A DNA stretch of 45,886 bases from an uncultured Prevotellaceae bacterium (GTDB lineage: Bacteria; Bacteroidota; Bacteroidia; Bacteroidales; Bacteroidaceae), in assembly GCA_900320255.1 (NCBI GenBank), contig ONRS01000100.1, forward strand, positions 1 through 45,886. Reading direction: 5' to 3'. Both the position numbers and the translations under genes were made by a program. Positions 10,801 to 18,703 of this stretch are shown one piece after another. The first letter of the stretch is position 1, and the number at the start of each line of letters is the position of its first letter. A model generated the notes under the pieces. It had not been told where the DNA came from. It did no database searches and saw nothing but the letters and a program-made list of their open reading frames with translations.

Positions 10801-11673
10801 GAAATGGTAGGCAAGGACGAAGAACTGACTGCTAAATTCTTTGTTGGCGATGTGCAGTATGGTGAGGCCGTAACAGGAACTGTTCCTGCCGGTGGTGAAA
10901 AGGATTTTGTTATTACTGTCCGCTTCAACGATTTAGTAGAAGGCGATGCTTACATTGTTGTTTCCAATGATAATATCGAGTTGACCAGCGACAAGGTGGC
11001 CATCACAACAAAGGCTGCTATCGTGCTTGATGAAAATATTGCACCCGAAGAAGACCTTCCTACTGGTGGTTATCAGGACAAGGTTGTTGTGAAATATACT
11101 GCAAAACAAGGATGGAATACCATTTGTATGCCGTTTGCATTAATCGATGCCGATTTAACCGCACTCTTTGGTGAGGGTTGGAAGGCTTACGAATTCTATC
11201 AATATAAGAATGGAGAGTTAGGATTCCGTGAAGCAAGTCGCCGATCTGCAGGTTATCCTTATATCGTATATTGCGAGAATGTTCCGACCATTGAAGAGCC
11301 CGGCTATATCCTGACGTATGTAAGCTTTACTACTGAAAAGTATGATGAATATAGTGGTGCCAAGTTCCAGGGAACCTTCACCCCGATGGCAGAAGGCACC
11401 TTGGCAGGTAAGTATGGTGTGACACCTGACGGTAAGATTCGTAAGGGTGGTGCTAACGCAACGATGCCAGGCTTCCGTGGTTACTTCGAACTGCCTGCTG
11501 ATGCTCCGGCTCCCACGCTGAGCTTCACCGACGAGAATGGTGAGACCACTTACATTCGCGGTATTGAGGCAGAGCAAATCCTAAAGGGTGCTTACAACCT
11601 GCAGGGTCAGCCCGTTGATACTCCGACGAAGGGTGTATATATCATCAATGGCAAGAAAGTTGTAATTAAATAA
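7816..11673 (+). CDS. Large secreted multidomain adhesin-like protein with choice-of-anchor-J and Ig-like repeats
   Basis: I chose the ATG at 7816, giving 1285 residues, because it opens a good signal peptide (MKKLLTLRKRK followed by a hydrophobic run to PVSAQ). The longer reading from the GTG at 7771 places 15 odd residues before it. The body alternates anchor-J/cleaved-adhesin-like jelly-roll modules with Ig-like DUF1573-type modules. The jelly rolls begin at FSGNALP (about 322 and 580) and EDFEDVTGSELPAGW (about 812); the Ig-like modules carry FGMI/FGKV...TFTIANTG. The last 25 residues (YNLQGQ...KGVYIINGKKVVIK) are the Prevotella-type C-terminal tail. The ligand is unknown. A 63-residue gene follows after 11 bp. 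Base composition is more AT-rich than the starch genes. Confidence 0.8.
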   Translation: MKKLLTLRKRKLMMTLSALLALFAGMTSPVSAQETLTVYDGTTTNENVPMRPYYGDTQGQKSEFIIPSSMLEGMDGADVTAMQFYLSSSAVATKWTAKYKVFIKEISETDFTVTTGYYSSTATAFGDEGATVIYEGAITPSGKDVIISFNEPYTYNGGNLLVGIYMTSTGGYESNSFYGETVTNGSWYYYNSKNTVANFRPKTTFTYESAADGPALKVQNYKDGETLAFGMVNPKATQTLTLVNPGTEDVTVNISTTGGFTADKTQVTIAANKGTETVTIAAPDATANGTITFTPTATGVDAITLNLSCTIKDPNKVFIDFSGNALPTGDATGDWTTAGIGSYTTGSSASSYVWDFSNGYAWYKSTSSSAGYVDYYYHSLVSPLMKFTEGEKLIFKVKKEVTYSTYLGYLRVDYTTDGSTWKAVDGGTFADAALTTEWAEKEVTIPATTKQIRFVAAGIALDDIYGGELSTEPVMKVTASDYVFGMIAADATTTFTIANTGKSALTGIEVTSDNTAFTISDIPASVEPDAMATVTVTMSAATKGQGQEGTITIAAPNQESVTFNVSGYVADTELFYEDFSGNALPDGWTMESGSTYSNYEWTFGNAIATGSNKNARLITPALTVKEGEKMAIEIKKYNTWACTLPIYISKDGGDFTLLKTIANTDLSDQFKVFFIEGLAAGSYKIRFDGDGIVMNAVNGFHLDQNAPVMEMVTTGAASFGKVTASAKKTYTVKNAGTGTLTVNIASDNDAFTVAPEQLNIAAGETADFTVTFNYTEGRYGNFAGNITVTPTYNEALAVTIAASAKATDPNAWDEDFEDVTGSELPAGWDANKFTVGTYSGWATSTNSTKYAIASEKGATLVTPRLQATAGQTLTWEANCDYKDEGIKVEYSDDERATWKVVEIDGLTLSTTSGKENYYLPQDNGYTSGAKLDMSFTAPADGYYYLRFTSSYAREGVDNFNGFKLAPKDHDAVISTTNIRSTFYQYGDYNVSVTVKEMVGKDEELTAKFFVGDVQYGEAVTGTVPAGGEKDFVITVRFNDLVEGDAYIVVSNDNIELTSDKVAITTKAAIVLDENIAPEEDLPTGGYQDKVVVKYTAKQGWNTICMPFALIDADLTALFGEGWKAYEFYQYKNGELGFREASRRSAGYPYIVYCENVPTIEEPGYILTYVSFTTEKYDEYSGAKFQGTFTPMAEGTLAGKYGVTPDGKIRKGGANATMPGFRGYFELPADAPAPTLSFTDENGETTYIRGIEAEQILKGAYNLQGQPVDTPTKGVYIINGKKVVIK

Positions 11674-11684
11674 TTGAAAAGGAT

Positions 11685-11876
11685 ATGAAAAAGAAATATA
11701 GTTCACCTCTCATGGATGTGTTTGCTGTTCAGACCATGGGCATGCTTGCCGTATCAAAGCTTGATCAAACGAAAGACGATCAAACAGTAACACCGACAGA
11801 TGAAGAGTATAATGGTTCCTTTAGTGCTCCCCGTCACCATAGTGTGTGGGACGAGGAAGACGAGGAAGACTGGTAA
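11685..11876 (+). CDS. Small acidic peptide, unknown function
   Basis: This 63-residue product begins MKKKYSSPLMDVF and ends SVWDEEDEEDW. It has no convincing signal peptide or membrane segment. AAAAGGAT just upstream is a plausible ribosome-binding site. It starts 11 bp after the adhesin stop codon and is followed by a clear terminator, so it is the last gene of a two-gene unit. Many Bacteroidales encode short proteins with the same MKKKYxSP opening, but I know no assigned role. The strongly acidic, Trp-ended C-terminus is distinctive. Confidence 0.65.
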   Translation: MKKKYSSPLMDVFAVQTMGMLAVSKLDQTKDDQTVTPTDEEYNGSFSAPRHHSVWDEEDEEDW

Positions 11877-11905
11877 GTCGAAAGACTGAAGTTAACAATA
11901 ATGAA

Positions 11906-11943
11906 AATGGGCTGTGCAGCAATTGCGCAGCCCATTAATTTTT
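11906..11943 (+). terminator. Intrinsic terminator after the adhesin/small peptide unit
   Basis: AATGGGCTGTGC and GCGCAGCCCATT form a stem with a short loop (11906-11936), followed by AATTTTT. On the other strand no T-run follows, so it serves the plus-strand unit. Confidence 0.85.
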
Positions 11944-11983
11944 AGCAGGTGGTGCTTGATAGTTTCAAGCTCATGCTTTATTC

Positions 11984-14065
11984 TCACTTAATCACGACCT
12001 TGTGACCGTTCTTGATGTAGAGGCCCTTGGAGGGGTGACCGGTGGTAATGCGGCGGCCGTCAAGGGTAAAGACGGCATCGCTCTTTTCTGTTTCCTCATT
12101 TCTCATTTCCTTAATGCCCGTCGTCTGCTGACCCGTGATGCTGATGCTGTTGAGCAGCAACTGGTCAGAGCCGGCAGGACTGATGGCGTGAAGGGCAACA
12201 CGATAGAGACCGTTGGCAGTAATGGTGAAGTTGTAAGAGAACCTCTGGTCGTTGACGTCAAAGATTTGTGCATCATCCAGCTTGGTATAGGTGGTGATGT
12301 CGTCACCCTGTCCGTACCATACTTCCACATACTGGTTATAGTTGACGGAAGCGTATGCCTTGTGAGCATAGAAGGTGAGGTTGCATGCTGTTCCTGCTGC
12401 TATCTGGAGCTGAGGCGTGAGCAACCAGTCGTCATCGGCTGAGCTGTAGCCTGCCGTGATGCTGGCACAGTCAACCGTTGTGCCAGAGTACTGATAGTAC
12501 TTATGGAAGCGTGTCCACGTCTTGCCGTCGGCGTTGCTGTCGATAACGGTAAAGCGGTTGAAGCCGGCATCGGTGGTGAAGTCCTCGTAGAACGGCAGGG
12601 TGAGGGCATCGCCCAGAACGATGGTGTTAGAAGCTGCAGCCTCGCTGGTCAGTTCGCCGTTGAGGACGGTCACCTCGTAGTAGTAGCTGGTCAGGTCGCC
12701 TGTGGCAGTCAGGCTTTCGCTGAATGTGCAGTCGCTGATGCCAGTGGCTACGGTGACGCCAGCAGGCTGGCGAACCACGTTATAAGTCAGGTTGGCAGGT
12801 GTCAGCGTCATGCCATGCGTACCTTCTGTAGGTGCAGTCCATGTAAGCGTGGCCATGCCGGTTGTGTTGTCAAAACTCAGCTGTACGTTGGTGGCAGCCA
12901 ACGGGGTGTCGAAGCCGATGTACTGTGAAGTCCTCAAGGCAGGGCTCTCGCCGCTTTCGTTGCTGATGACAACGCTGATTTCCGTCTCACCACTGGTGGG
13001 GACTGTAACCTCAGCATTGACGGCAGCGCCAGCTTCGGCTGTGCCTGTGGCTATCTGGGTGCCGTTGGCAAGGATGGTATAGGTCAGCTGACCGGTCAGC
13101 GGCTCATTGTCCTGTGTGGTAGTCGGCATGGTGAAGGACACGGTGCCCGTGGTCTGTTCACCCTCAAAGACAAGTGCCAGATCAGTAGCGGCAGCAGGAG
13201 CGCCGTCGGTGGTGGGGGCAATGTAGAGGTTGACCAGGAAGGCATTGTCGGGTACGTCCATCACCTTTGTAGCCGATACGGAGAGCAGGTTGTAGTCAAT
13301 CTCGTAGAGAACGCTCTTCATCGTCTTGGTGACGTAGCTCCAGTAGAGCTTCTTCGTACGTGGGTCGAAGGTCATGGAACTGGGATAGGTAGAGATGTCG
13401 CTGATGCCCAGGTCACCCAGCGGGTAGAGCGTAGCGTCGGTCTTGTCGATGATGTAGAGGTAGCCGTCCTGTCCGACACCATAGAGCAGACCGTCAGGGC
13501 TGAAAGCAATGGCGGCAAAAGGGGTCATCACGTCGTCGATGATGCTCTTGGAGGGGCGGTCCTTAGAGAAGTCGATGGTGGCCAGTCGGCGTCCTAACAC
13601 CTCCATGTTGAGGTTGAAGTTATAGAAGATGCCGAAGTCCAGACCAGTCTCCGGGTCATGGGCTATGCCGCAGCTGGAAATCAGGTTGGCGTAGGTGTCG
13701 CTCATGGCAATGCCTAATGTGCGCTGCCAGGTCTGCATGTCGTAGGCTACATGGTAGATGGTGTAGCTGGTGCCGCCGGTGTAGGGGTCGTCAGTAGTGC
13801 GGAAATGAATGCCGTGCATGGTTCCGTCAGTATAGACGGCACCGCCCAACGGGGCCAGATACACATCGTCACCTTCGTTCAGCTGCGTGAGCGAACCATC
13901 AGCCTTGACCTCTAACTGATAGATACCTGTGTGGTTGTTGTTCATGGTCCATGAGTCGGCCTTCACCACGCCGGCAATTATCTTTGGCACGTAGTCGGCT
14001 GCCCATGCATTAACTGACAGCATGCTGCATGCTGTCAGTAATAGGAAAGAAACTTGTTTTTTCAT
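11984..14065 (-). CDS. Secreted beta-propeller/Fn3/anchor-J protein with C-terminal tail
   Basis: This 693-residue protein has a signal peptide ending AWA. Residues about 30-295 are repetitive beta-strand sequence with motifs such as FSPDGLLYGVGQDGYLYIID and FDPRTKKLYW, which suggests a beta-propeller. Two Fn3-like domains follow (about 295-480). An anchor-J-type jelly roll begins at PFYEDFTTDAGFNRF (about 493). It ends FTLDGRRI...KGLYIKNGHKVVIK, the same tail as the neighbouring gene. It lies 19 bp downstream of the PKD-domain gene on the same strand, so the two probably form one operon. Residues before the tail (EMRNEETEKS) are encoded by an AATGAG-type repeat. The binding partner is unknown. 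Confidence 0.75.
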   Translation of the reverse strand: MKKQVSFLLLTACSMLSVNAWAADYVPKIIAGVVKADSWTMNNNHTGIYQLEVKADGSLTQLNEGDDVYLAPLGGAVYTDGTMHGIHFRTTDDPYTGGTSYTIYHVAYDMQTWQRTLGIAMSDTYANLISSCGIAHDPETGLDFGIFYNFNLNMEVLGRRLATIDFSKDRPSKSIIDDVMTPFAAIAFSPDGLLYGVGQDGYLYIIDKTDATLYPLGDLGISDISTYPSSMTFDPRTKKLYWSYVTKTMKSVLYEIDYNLLSVSATKVMDVPDNAFLVNLYIAPTTDGAPAAATDLALVFEGEQTTGTVSFTMPTTTQDNEPLTGQLTYTILANGTQIATGTAEAGAAVNAEVTVPTSGETEISVVISNESGESPALRTSQYIGFDTPLAATNVQLSFDNTTGMATLTWTAPTEGTHGMTLTPANLTYNVVRQPAGVTVATGISDCTFSESLTATGDLTSYYYEVTVLNGELTSEAAASNTIVLGDALTLPFYEDFTTDAGFNRFTVIDSNADGKTWTRFHKYYQYSGTTVDCASITAGYSSADDDWLLTPQLQIAAGTACNLTFYAHKAYASVNYNQYVEVWYGQGDDITTYTKLDDAQIFDVNDQRFSYNFTITANGLYRVALHAISPAGSDQLLLNSISITGQQTTGIKEMRNEETEKSDAVFTLDGRRITTGHPSKGLYIKNGHKVVIK

Positions 14066-14084
14066 GTCTTTATTATAGAATTAT

Positions 14085-16382
14085 TTATTTGATAACGACT
14101 TTGCGGCCATTCTTGATGTAAATGCCCTTGGACATTTGACCGTCAACGACACGGCGGCCATCAAGCGTGAAGATGGCATCACTCATTTCTCCATACTCAT
14201 TTCTCATTTCCTTAATACCTGTTGCGGTTCCGCTTTGTACGACATGTATATTGAGGGTGGAAACGGCATCGGCATCGGTTACAGTAATGATGGCCTCGCG
14301 ACTGGTAACACCTTCGGGCAGGGCGTCGTATTCAATATGGAGAACATCAACAGTCTCGTCACCAGGCTCACCCGTCAGACGGCACCATGCGGCATTGCTG
14401 CCAACATACTGCACACCACGGTTAGCAAAGACGGTCTTTTCTGCTGTGCCAGCCTGTGCTCCCACCTCAAGGAGGTCGTCAGCGAGCGTAACACGGTTTT
14501 CGTCGTCAACATTGGCAGGTACCAGTACGGAATAAGTGAAAACAGGGAAAACGGCCAAAGAAGTCTGTCCACCAGGGGCAGCCTGGAAGTAGCCGGTAAA
14601 GGGACGCCAAACACCATTGCGGCACATAAAGGCTGTGTTGCCAAAGCTGCGCATGGGAGCCATAGCGATAGCACACTCCAGGTTGTCGTTCTTTTCTGGA
14701 ATACCGTCGATGACAATGAATACTTCATCTTCCAATACGTACGGATGGCTGAGCTCTATTGTCACAATGCCGTTGTTGGTGGTCATGGCGTAGTTCAGTT
14801 CCGAGAGAGTCCATGAGTCAAGCAGGTCAATAGGCTCGCCGGGCATGCCGTTGTCGCTGGTGTAGAGATAGAAGCTGACGCTGGCAATCTGGTCTGTCAG
14901 TTCCTCGGCCGATGCCTTGGTGAAGTTGACGTAAAGCGCATTCATTACAACGGGGGCTGCAGGCTTGGAAATCTTCTCGGCCCAAGCCGTGATGCCCATC
15001 TTATTGGCTCCGGGAAGCGTGAGGTCACCATCCACAAAGTTGGTCTGATAGCCGTCTTCGGGTTGGAAGTTGGTTACCATGCCTTCGAACTGAACCTGAA
15101 CTTGGTCATCGACATAGTCATAGCCAGTCTCATTCTGGGCAATGTGAGTGACAAAATATTTGTTCAGCTTCTCGTGCTGGTAAGTCTGGTCTTTATCTGT
15201 ATAGACGGTAGGCGTGATAATGCCACCCGTGTTGTCATATTCAGAAAGGAAGGTCCAAGAGAATGCAGTCGGGAAACCTGTTGAAGCATCGCGGTAGGTA
15301 ACAGGGGCAAATGGAGCCACCATACGCAGACGAGTGGTGAGGTCGCGGAAATCACAGGGCCATTCTACGCCTGCTACAGGGCCAACACCTTCTACTGTGA
15401 CAAATGATGTCTTGGTGACTACATCGGAGCCTTCTGCATCGGTTACGGTAAGTGTCACGTCATAAGTTCCCGGGTGTTCGTATATGACTGTGGGGTTCTG
15501 TTCTGTTGATGTTGCAGGAGTAGCACCAGGGAAAGACCATTGCCATGAGGTGGGTGTGCCTGCCGATAAGTCAACGAAGTTAATCTCCTCGCCAGTAGTA
15601 ACGGTGATGCTTTCCACGCTTGTCACGCCAGTAATGGACACACCGTCAACATAGAAGTCGCCAAGATAGCCACCAATGCCGTAGTTGCTCTTGGTGCCCT
15701 CGCCATAGGTGAAACGCACTTTGATGGTCTGGCCGGCAAAAGCACTCAGGTCTGCATCAATCTTGTGCCAGGCCCAGTTGCTAATAGTAGAGTTCTTACT
15801 GTTCCACAGTTCTGTCTGTGTCTCAAAGTCGTCGGTGGAAACCGAGATGTAAAGGCCGCATTCCTCCCATTCCGTGTAACCTACGTAAGCATGGAACTGC
15901 GCATTGGCGGGTACTTGAATACTGCCGCTGGTCACGTAAGCGGTGTTACGCTTGCTGACGCGGTAGTCGCCATCAATATGTAGCGACGTGACATCGTTCT
16001 CGTCATAGACGGAAAAGGCCTCTCTCTTGTTGCTGGAAGACGCCAATTCTACGGTGACAGGCCCCCAACCGCTGTTTACTTCGTTATTGATGGTCCATTG
16101 GCTCAAGTCTGTATCGAAGTTTTCACTCCATACTTCTACCTGTGATGTTCCACCCAGAATACTGAAGTCAGCAGTCAGTCCGTTAGCCGCAGCTTGGAGA
16201 GGATGCCATGTCGCGGGTTTGAATGTTGGGCGATAAGCGATGTGGAGTGCCTGTGGAGATTGCTGAACTGTTGAGGTCTGTGTCTCAACCTTGCTTTTTA
16301 AGATGTCGCCGTCACCACCTGCTGCCATTACAGTTCCAATAACAGTCAGGAAAGCGGAAAACAAAGTTACATGTTTGTTCAT
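14085..16382 (-). CDS. Secreted protein with anchor-J, PKD and BACON-like domains and C-terminal tail
   Basis: This 765-residue protein has a signal peptide (about 1-20). An anchor-J/cleaved-adhesin jelly roll occupies about 85-250 (WSENFDTDLSQWTINN). A clear PKD domain follows at about 255-335 (TSWQWSFPGATPATS and YDVTLTVTDAEGSD). Near the C-terminus a BACON-like module occupies about 630-725. The tail FTLDGRRVVDG...KGIYIKNGRKVVIK is the sorting-like signal shared with other proteins here. This architecture is usual for surface-exposed adhesins or peptidase-associated proteins, but no catalytic domain is visible. It is the first gene of a two-gene minus-strand operon with a strong promoter upstream. 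Confidence 0.75.
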   Translation of the reverse strand: MNKHVTLFSAFLTVIGTVMAAGGDGDILKSKVETQTSTVQQSPQALHIAYRPTFKPATWHPLQAAANGLTADFSILGGTSQVEVWSENFDTDLSQWTINNEVNSGWGPVTVELASSSNKREAFSVYDENDVTSLHIDGDYRVSKRNTAYVTSGSIQVPANAQFHAYVGYTEWEECGLYISVSTDDFETQTELWNSKNSTISNWAWHKIDADLSAFAGQTIKVRFTYGEGTKSNYGIGGYLGDFYVDGVSITGVTSVESITVTTGEEINFVDLSAGTPTSWQWSFPGATPATSTEQNPTVIYEHPGTYDVTLTVTDAEGSDVVTKTSFVTVEGVGPVAGVEWPCDFRDLTTRLRMVAPFAPVTYRDASTGFPTAFSWTFLSEYDNTGGIITPTVYTDKDQTYQHEKLNKYFVTHIAQNETGYDYVDDQVQVQFEGMVTNFQPEDGYQTNFVDGDLTLPGANKMGITAWAEKISKPAAPVVMNALYVNFTKASAEELTDQIASVSFYLYTSDNGMPGEPIDLLDSWTLSELNYAMTTNNGIVTIELSHPYVLEDEVFIVIDGIPEKNDNLECAIAMAPMRSFGNTAFMCRNGVWRPFTGYFQAAPGGQTSLAVFPVFTYSVLVPANVDDENRVTLADDLLEVGAQAGTAEKTVFANRGVQYVGSNAAWCRLTGEPGDETVDVLHIEYDALPEGVTSREAIITVTDADAVSTLNIHVVQSGTATGIKEMRNEYGEMSDAIFTLDGRRVVDGQMSKGIYIKNGRKVVIK

Positions 16383-16428
16383 TTTTTTAATTATCAGTTT
16401 TTTAGATGTGTTATTATCAAATGAGCTG

Positions 16429-16460
16429 CAAAATTAAAAGAAAAATGCAACAAAACCAAA
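16429..16460 (-). promoter_or_regulatory. Promoter of the minus-strand adhesin operon
   Basis: Read on the minus strand, TTTG (16460-16457), a 20-bp spacer and TAATTTTG (16436-16429) fit the Bacteroidetes consensus. They lie about 50 bp upstream of the ATG at 16382. Confidence 0.65.
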
Positions 16461-16548
16461 TATTTTCGCCAAAAACAACTCTTTAGGTGGATTGGGGGCG
16501 TTTTATTGTTAATGCTGTTGCATGAGGAATCGTTAAATCTCCATAAAT

Positions 16549-16593
16549 ATCAACCAAGGTTGAGTCAACCTTGGTTGATATTTTTTATATTTG
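16549..16593 (+). promoter_or_regulatory. 31-bp palindrome and -7 element upstream of the AAA ATPase gene
   Basis: A perfect inverted repeat with 15-bp arms and a single central G spans 16549-16579. The arms read ATCAACCAAGGTTGA and its complement. TATATTTG (16586-16593) matches the -7 consensus 27 bp before the ATG. TTG inside the palindrome (16560-16562) is a possible -33 at a slightly long 23-bp spacing. Because the upstream gene is divergent, the hairpin has no plus-strand transcript to terminate. An operator is the better reading. Confidence 0.6.
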
Positions 16594-16619
16594 CATCGGT
16601 AACGAAATATTATGATGGA

Positions 16620-17771
16620 ATGAACAGACCTTTTGTATATGGCTATTTGGCTGAGAACGAAAACTTTATTGACAGGGATGAGGACCGTCGTCAGCTTAAG
16701 AACTTTTTGGGAAACGGCATCAATGTCATGCTGATTTCTCCCAGAAGATGGGGGAAGTCGTCGCTGGTTAAAAAGACCATGCAAGAAATGGCGGAAGAAG
16801 ACAAAACCGTTCGGTTTTGCTTTGTAGATGCTTTCAAGGTGCATAGTGAAAAGGATTTCTATAACGCATACGCTTCGGCAATAGTCCGGGGTCTGTCATC
16901 ATCACTCGAAAAAGGCATAGAATTGGTAAAGGACTACATTCAGGCCTTTACTCCGAGTATTACCTTAAAGAGTGACCCTCTGAATGCGATTGAGGTGGAT
17001 TTGAGTTATAAGCCCATTGAGAAGAGGGGAGAGGATATTCTGAATCTGCCAGAACAGCTGGCTGTCCGCAGAGGACTGCATGTTATTGTCTGTATTGATG
17101 AGTTCCAGCAGTTGGCACGTCTGCCAGAATGGAGCCGTATGGAGGCAACGATGCGTTCTGTTTGGCAGCACCACCAGCACGTGAACTATTGTCTGTATGG
17201 CAGCAAACGCCACATGATGATGGACATCTTCAATAATGCGGCCAATCCTTTTTATCGGTTTGGGCAGGTGTTATACCTGAAAAAGATTGCAAAGGTTCAT
17301 TGGATACCTTATATTCAGGATGCATTTCATAAAACGGGCAAGCATATTGACACGGTGCTGGCAGAAAGAATCTGTGATACCGTAGAGTGCCATCCGTGGT
17401 ATGTGCAGCAGCTGAGTTTCTTTGTTTGGTCAGACACGCTTACTGAAGCAACAAACGAGATATTTGAAAGACAGGTTCAGACGCTTATTGACACCAATGC
17501 GCCACAGTTTGAGACTGACATCAACACTTTGGCTCCTTCGCAGGTAGGCATGTTGATAGCTATTGCTAATAGCGAAGAGCAGCTGAGTGCCAAACTGACG
17601 GTGGAGCGTTACGGGCTGGGCGGCTCTCAGACTATTGCCCGTAACAAGAAAACGTTGGTTGAGAAAGACATCGTAGAGTATGATGCCCAAAGGGGGTATC
17701 AGTTTGTTGATCCGGTCTTTTGCTTGTGGTTTAAACAGCAGTATTTACCTGGAAGCGTTAGCGAAGAATGA
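16620..17771 (+). CDS. AAA-family ATP-binding protein (archaeal-ATPase-like, PF01637 type)
   Basis: I chose the ATG at 16620 (383 residues). The longer frame from the TTG at 16506 would translate through the palindrome and promoter. Residues 41-48 (PRRWGKSS) are the Walker A motif, and VIVCIDEFQQL around D160-E161 is Walker B. The C-terminal part (about 310-375, with TIARNKKTLVEKDIVEY) looks like a winged helix. Bacteroidetes carry many such ATPases of unknown role. The stop codon overlaps the start of the patatin gene (ATGA), implying translational coupling. The gene is more AT-rich than the patatin gene and has its own dyad promoter, which suggests that it arrived separately. Confidence 0.8.
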   Translation: MNRPFVYGYLAENENFIDRDEDRRQLKNFLGNGINVMLISPRRWGKSSLVKKTMQEMAEEDKTVRFCFVDAFKVHSEKDFYNAYASAIVRGLSSSLEKGIELVKDYIQAFTPSITLKSDPLNAIEVDLSYKPIEKRGEDILNLPEQLAVRRGLHVIVCIDEFQQLARLPEWSRMEATMRSVWQHHQHVNYCLYGSKRHMMMDIFNNAANPFYRFGQVLYLKKIAKVHWIPYIQDAFHKTGKHIDTVLAERICDTVECHPWYVQQLSFFVWSDTLTEATNEIFERQVQTLIDTNAPQFETDINTLAPSQVGMLIAIANSEEQLSAKLTVERYGLGGSQTIARNKKTLVEKDIVEYDAQRGYQFVDPVFCLWFKQQYLPGSVSEE

Positions 17772-18628
17772 AAAAAGGATTAGTATTAGAAGGTGGAGCG
17801 ATGCGCGGGCTGTGGACGGCCGGCGTGCTCGACGTGATGATGCAGGCGGGCATTGAGCCCGACGGGCTTATTGGCGTGTCGGCTGGTGCGGCCTTCGGCT
17901 GTAACTATAAGTCGCGGCAGGTGGGGCGGGCTATCCGTTATAACATGCGCTTTGCCAAGGACAAGCGTTACAGCGGCTGGCAGTCTCTATGGAAGACGGG
18001 CGACTACTTCAATGCGCGGTTTGCCTACCACACGGTGCCGAAGGAGCTTGACGTGTTTGACGATGATGTCTTTGACCAGAACCCCATGGAGTTCTATGTG
18101 GTGTGTACCGACGTGCTGACGGGCAAGACGGTGTATCAGCGATTGATGCGTGCTGACTATGATACCTACGAGTGGATTCGTGCCTCGGCATCGATGCCGC
18201 TGGTGTCAAAGGCCGTCAGCGTTGACGGCTGGCACCTCTTGGACGGTGGCGTGAGCGACTCTATTCCTTTGGAGTATTTCGAGTCTTTGGGCTACAATCG
18301 TAATGTGGTTATTCTGACGCAGCCGTTAGGCTACCGGAAGCAGCATAGCCGGCTGGTGCCGCTGATGCGGATAGTCATGCGTAAGTACCCCCAGATGATT
18401 GCGGCCATGAACCGCCGGCACGACATGTACAACCGTCAGCTGGAGTTCGTGGCGAAGGCAGAGAGGGAAGGCCGTTGCCTGGTGATACGCCCGGAAGGGA
18501 AGATTCCCATTGGCCATACATCGCATGATGCAGCCCAGATGCAGCTTGTATATGACTTGGGCCGTAAGGTTGGCGAGCAGTATGTGGACCGTATAAAGAC
18601 CTTCTATGCAAACGATTATGCAGGGTGA
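17768..18628 (+). CDS. Patatin-like phospholipase (RssA/YjjU-like)
   Basis: This 286-residue protein starts with the oxyanion-hole motif GLVLEGGAMRG. It carries the nucleophile elbow G-V-S-A-G (Ser about 39) and the catalytic Asp in DGGVSD (about residue 160), the complete Ser-Asp dyad of bacterial patatins. There is no signal peptide, so it is probably a cytoplasmic or membrane-associated lipid acyl hydrolase. The resemblance is to the YjjU-like housekeeping branch rather than to defence-linked CapV. It overlaps the ATPase gene by 4 bp. The pullulanase promoter begins just after its stop. Confidence 0.88.
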   Translation: MKKGLVLEGGAMRGLWTAGVLDVMMQAGIEPDGLIGVSAGAAFGCNYKSRQVGRAIRYNMRFAKDKRYSGWQSLWKTGDYFNARFAYHTVPKELDVFDDDVFDQNPMEFYVVCTDVLTGKTVYQRLMRADYDTYEWIRASASMPLVSKAVSVDGWHLLDGGVSDSIPLEYFESLGYNRNVVILTQPLGYRKQHSRLVPLMRIVMRKYPQMIAAMNRRHDMYNRQLEFVAKAEREGRCLVIRPEGKIPIGHTSHDAAQMQLVYDLGRKVGEQYVDRIKTFYANDYAG

Positions 18629-18650
18629 CCATTAAAATTAGTGAATTTGT

Positions 18651-18681
18651 TTTGTGGTTTGCGCAGTTTGTGCTATCTTTG
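18651..18681 (+). promoter_or_regulatory. Promoter of the pulA-susA operon
   Basis: TTTG (18651-18654), a 19-bp spacer and TATCTTTG (18674-18681) are an excellent match to the Bacteroidetes consensus, 23 bp before the pulA ATG. Confidence 0.75.
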
Positions 18682-18703
18682 TAAGCAGAAAAACCTAAAA
18701 CTT

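Noticed and set aside
16506..16619. N-terminal extension of the AAA ATPase
   Set aside because: It would start at TTG and translate through the palindrome and -7 element; the ATG at 16620 opens the conserved family N-terminus MNRPFVYG.
16620..18628. ATPase plus patatin as an anti-phage (CBASS-like) system
   Set aside because: No cyclase, sensor or other defence gene is adjacent, and the patatin resembles the YjjU-like housekeeping branch.
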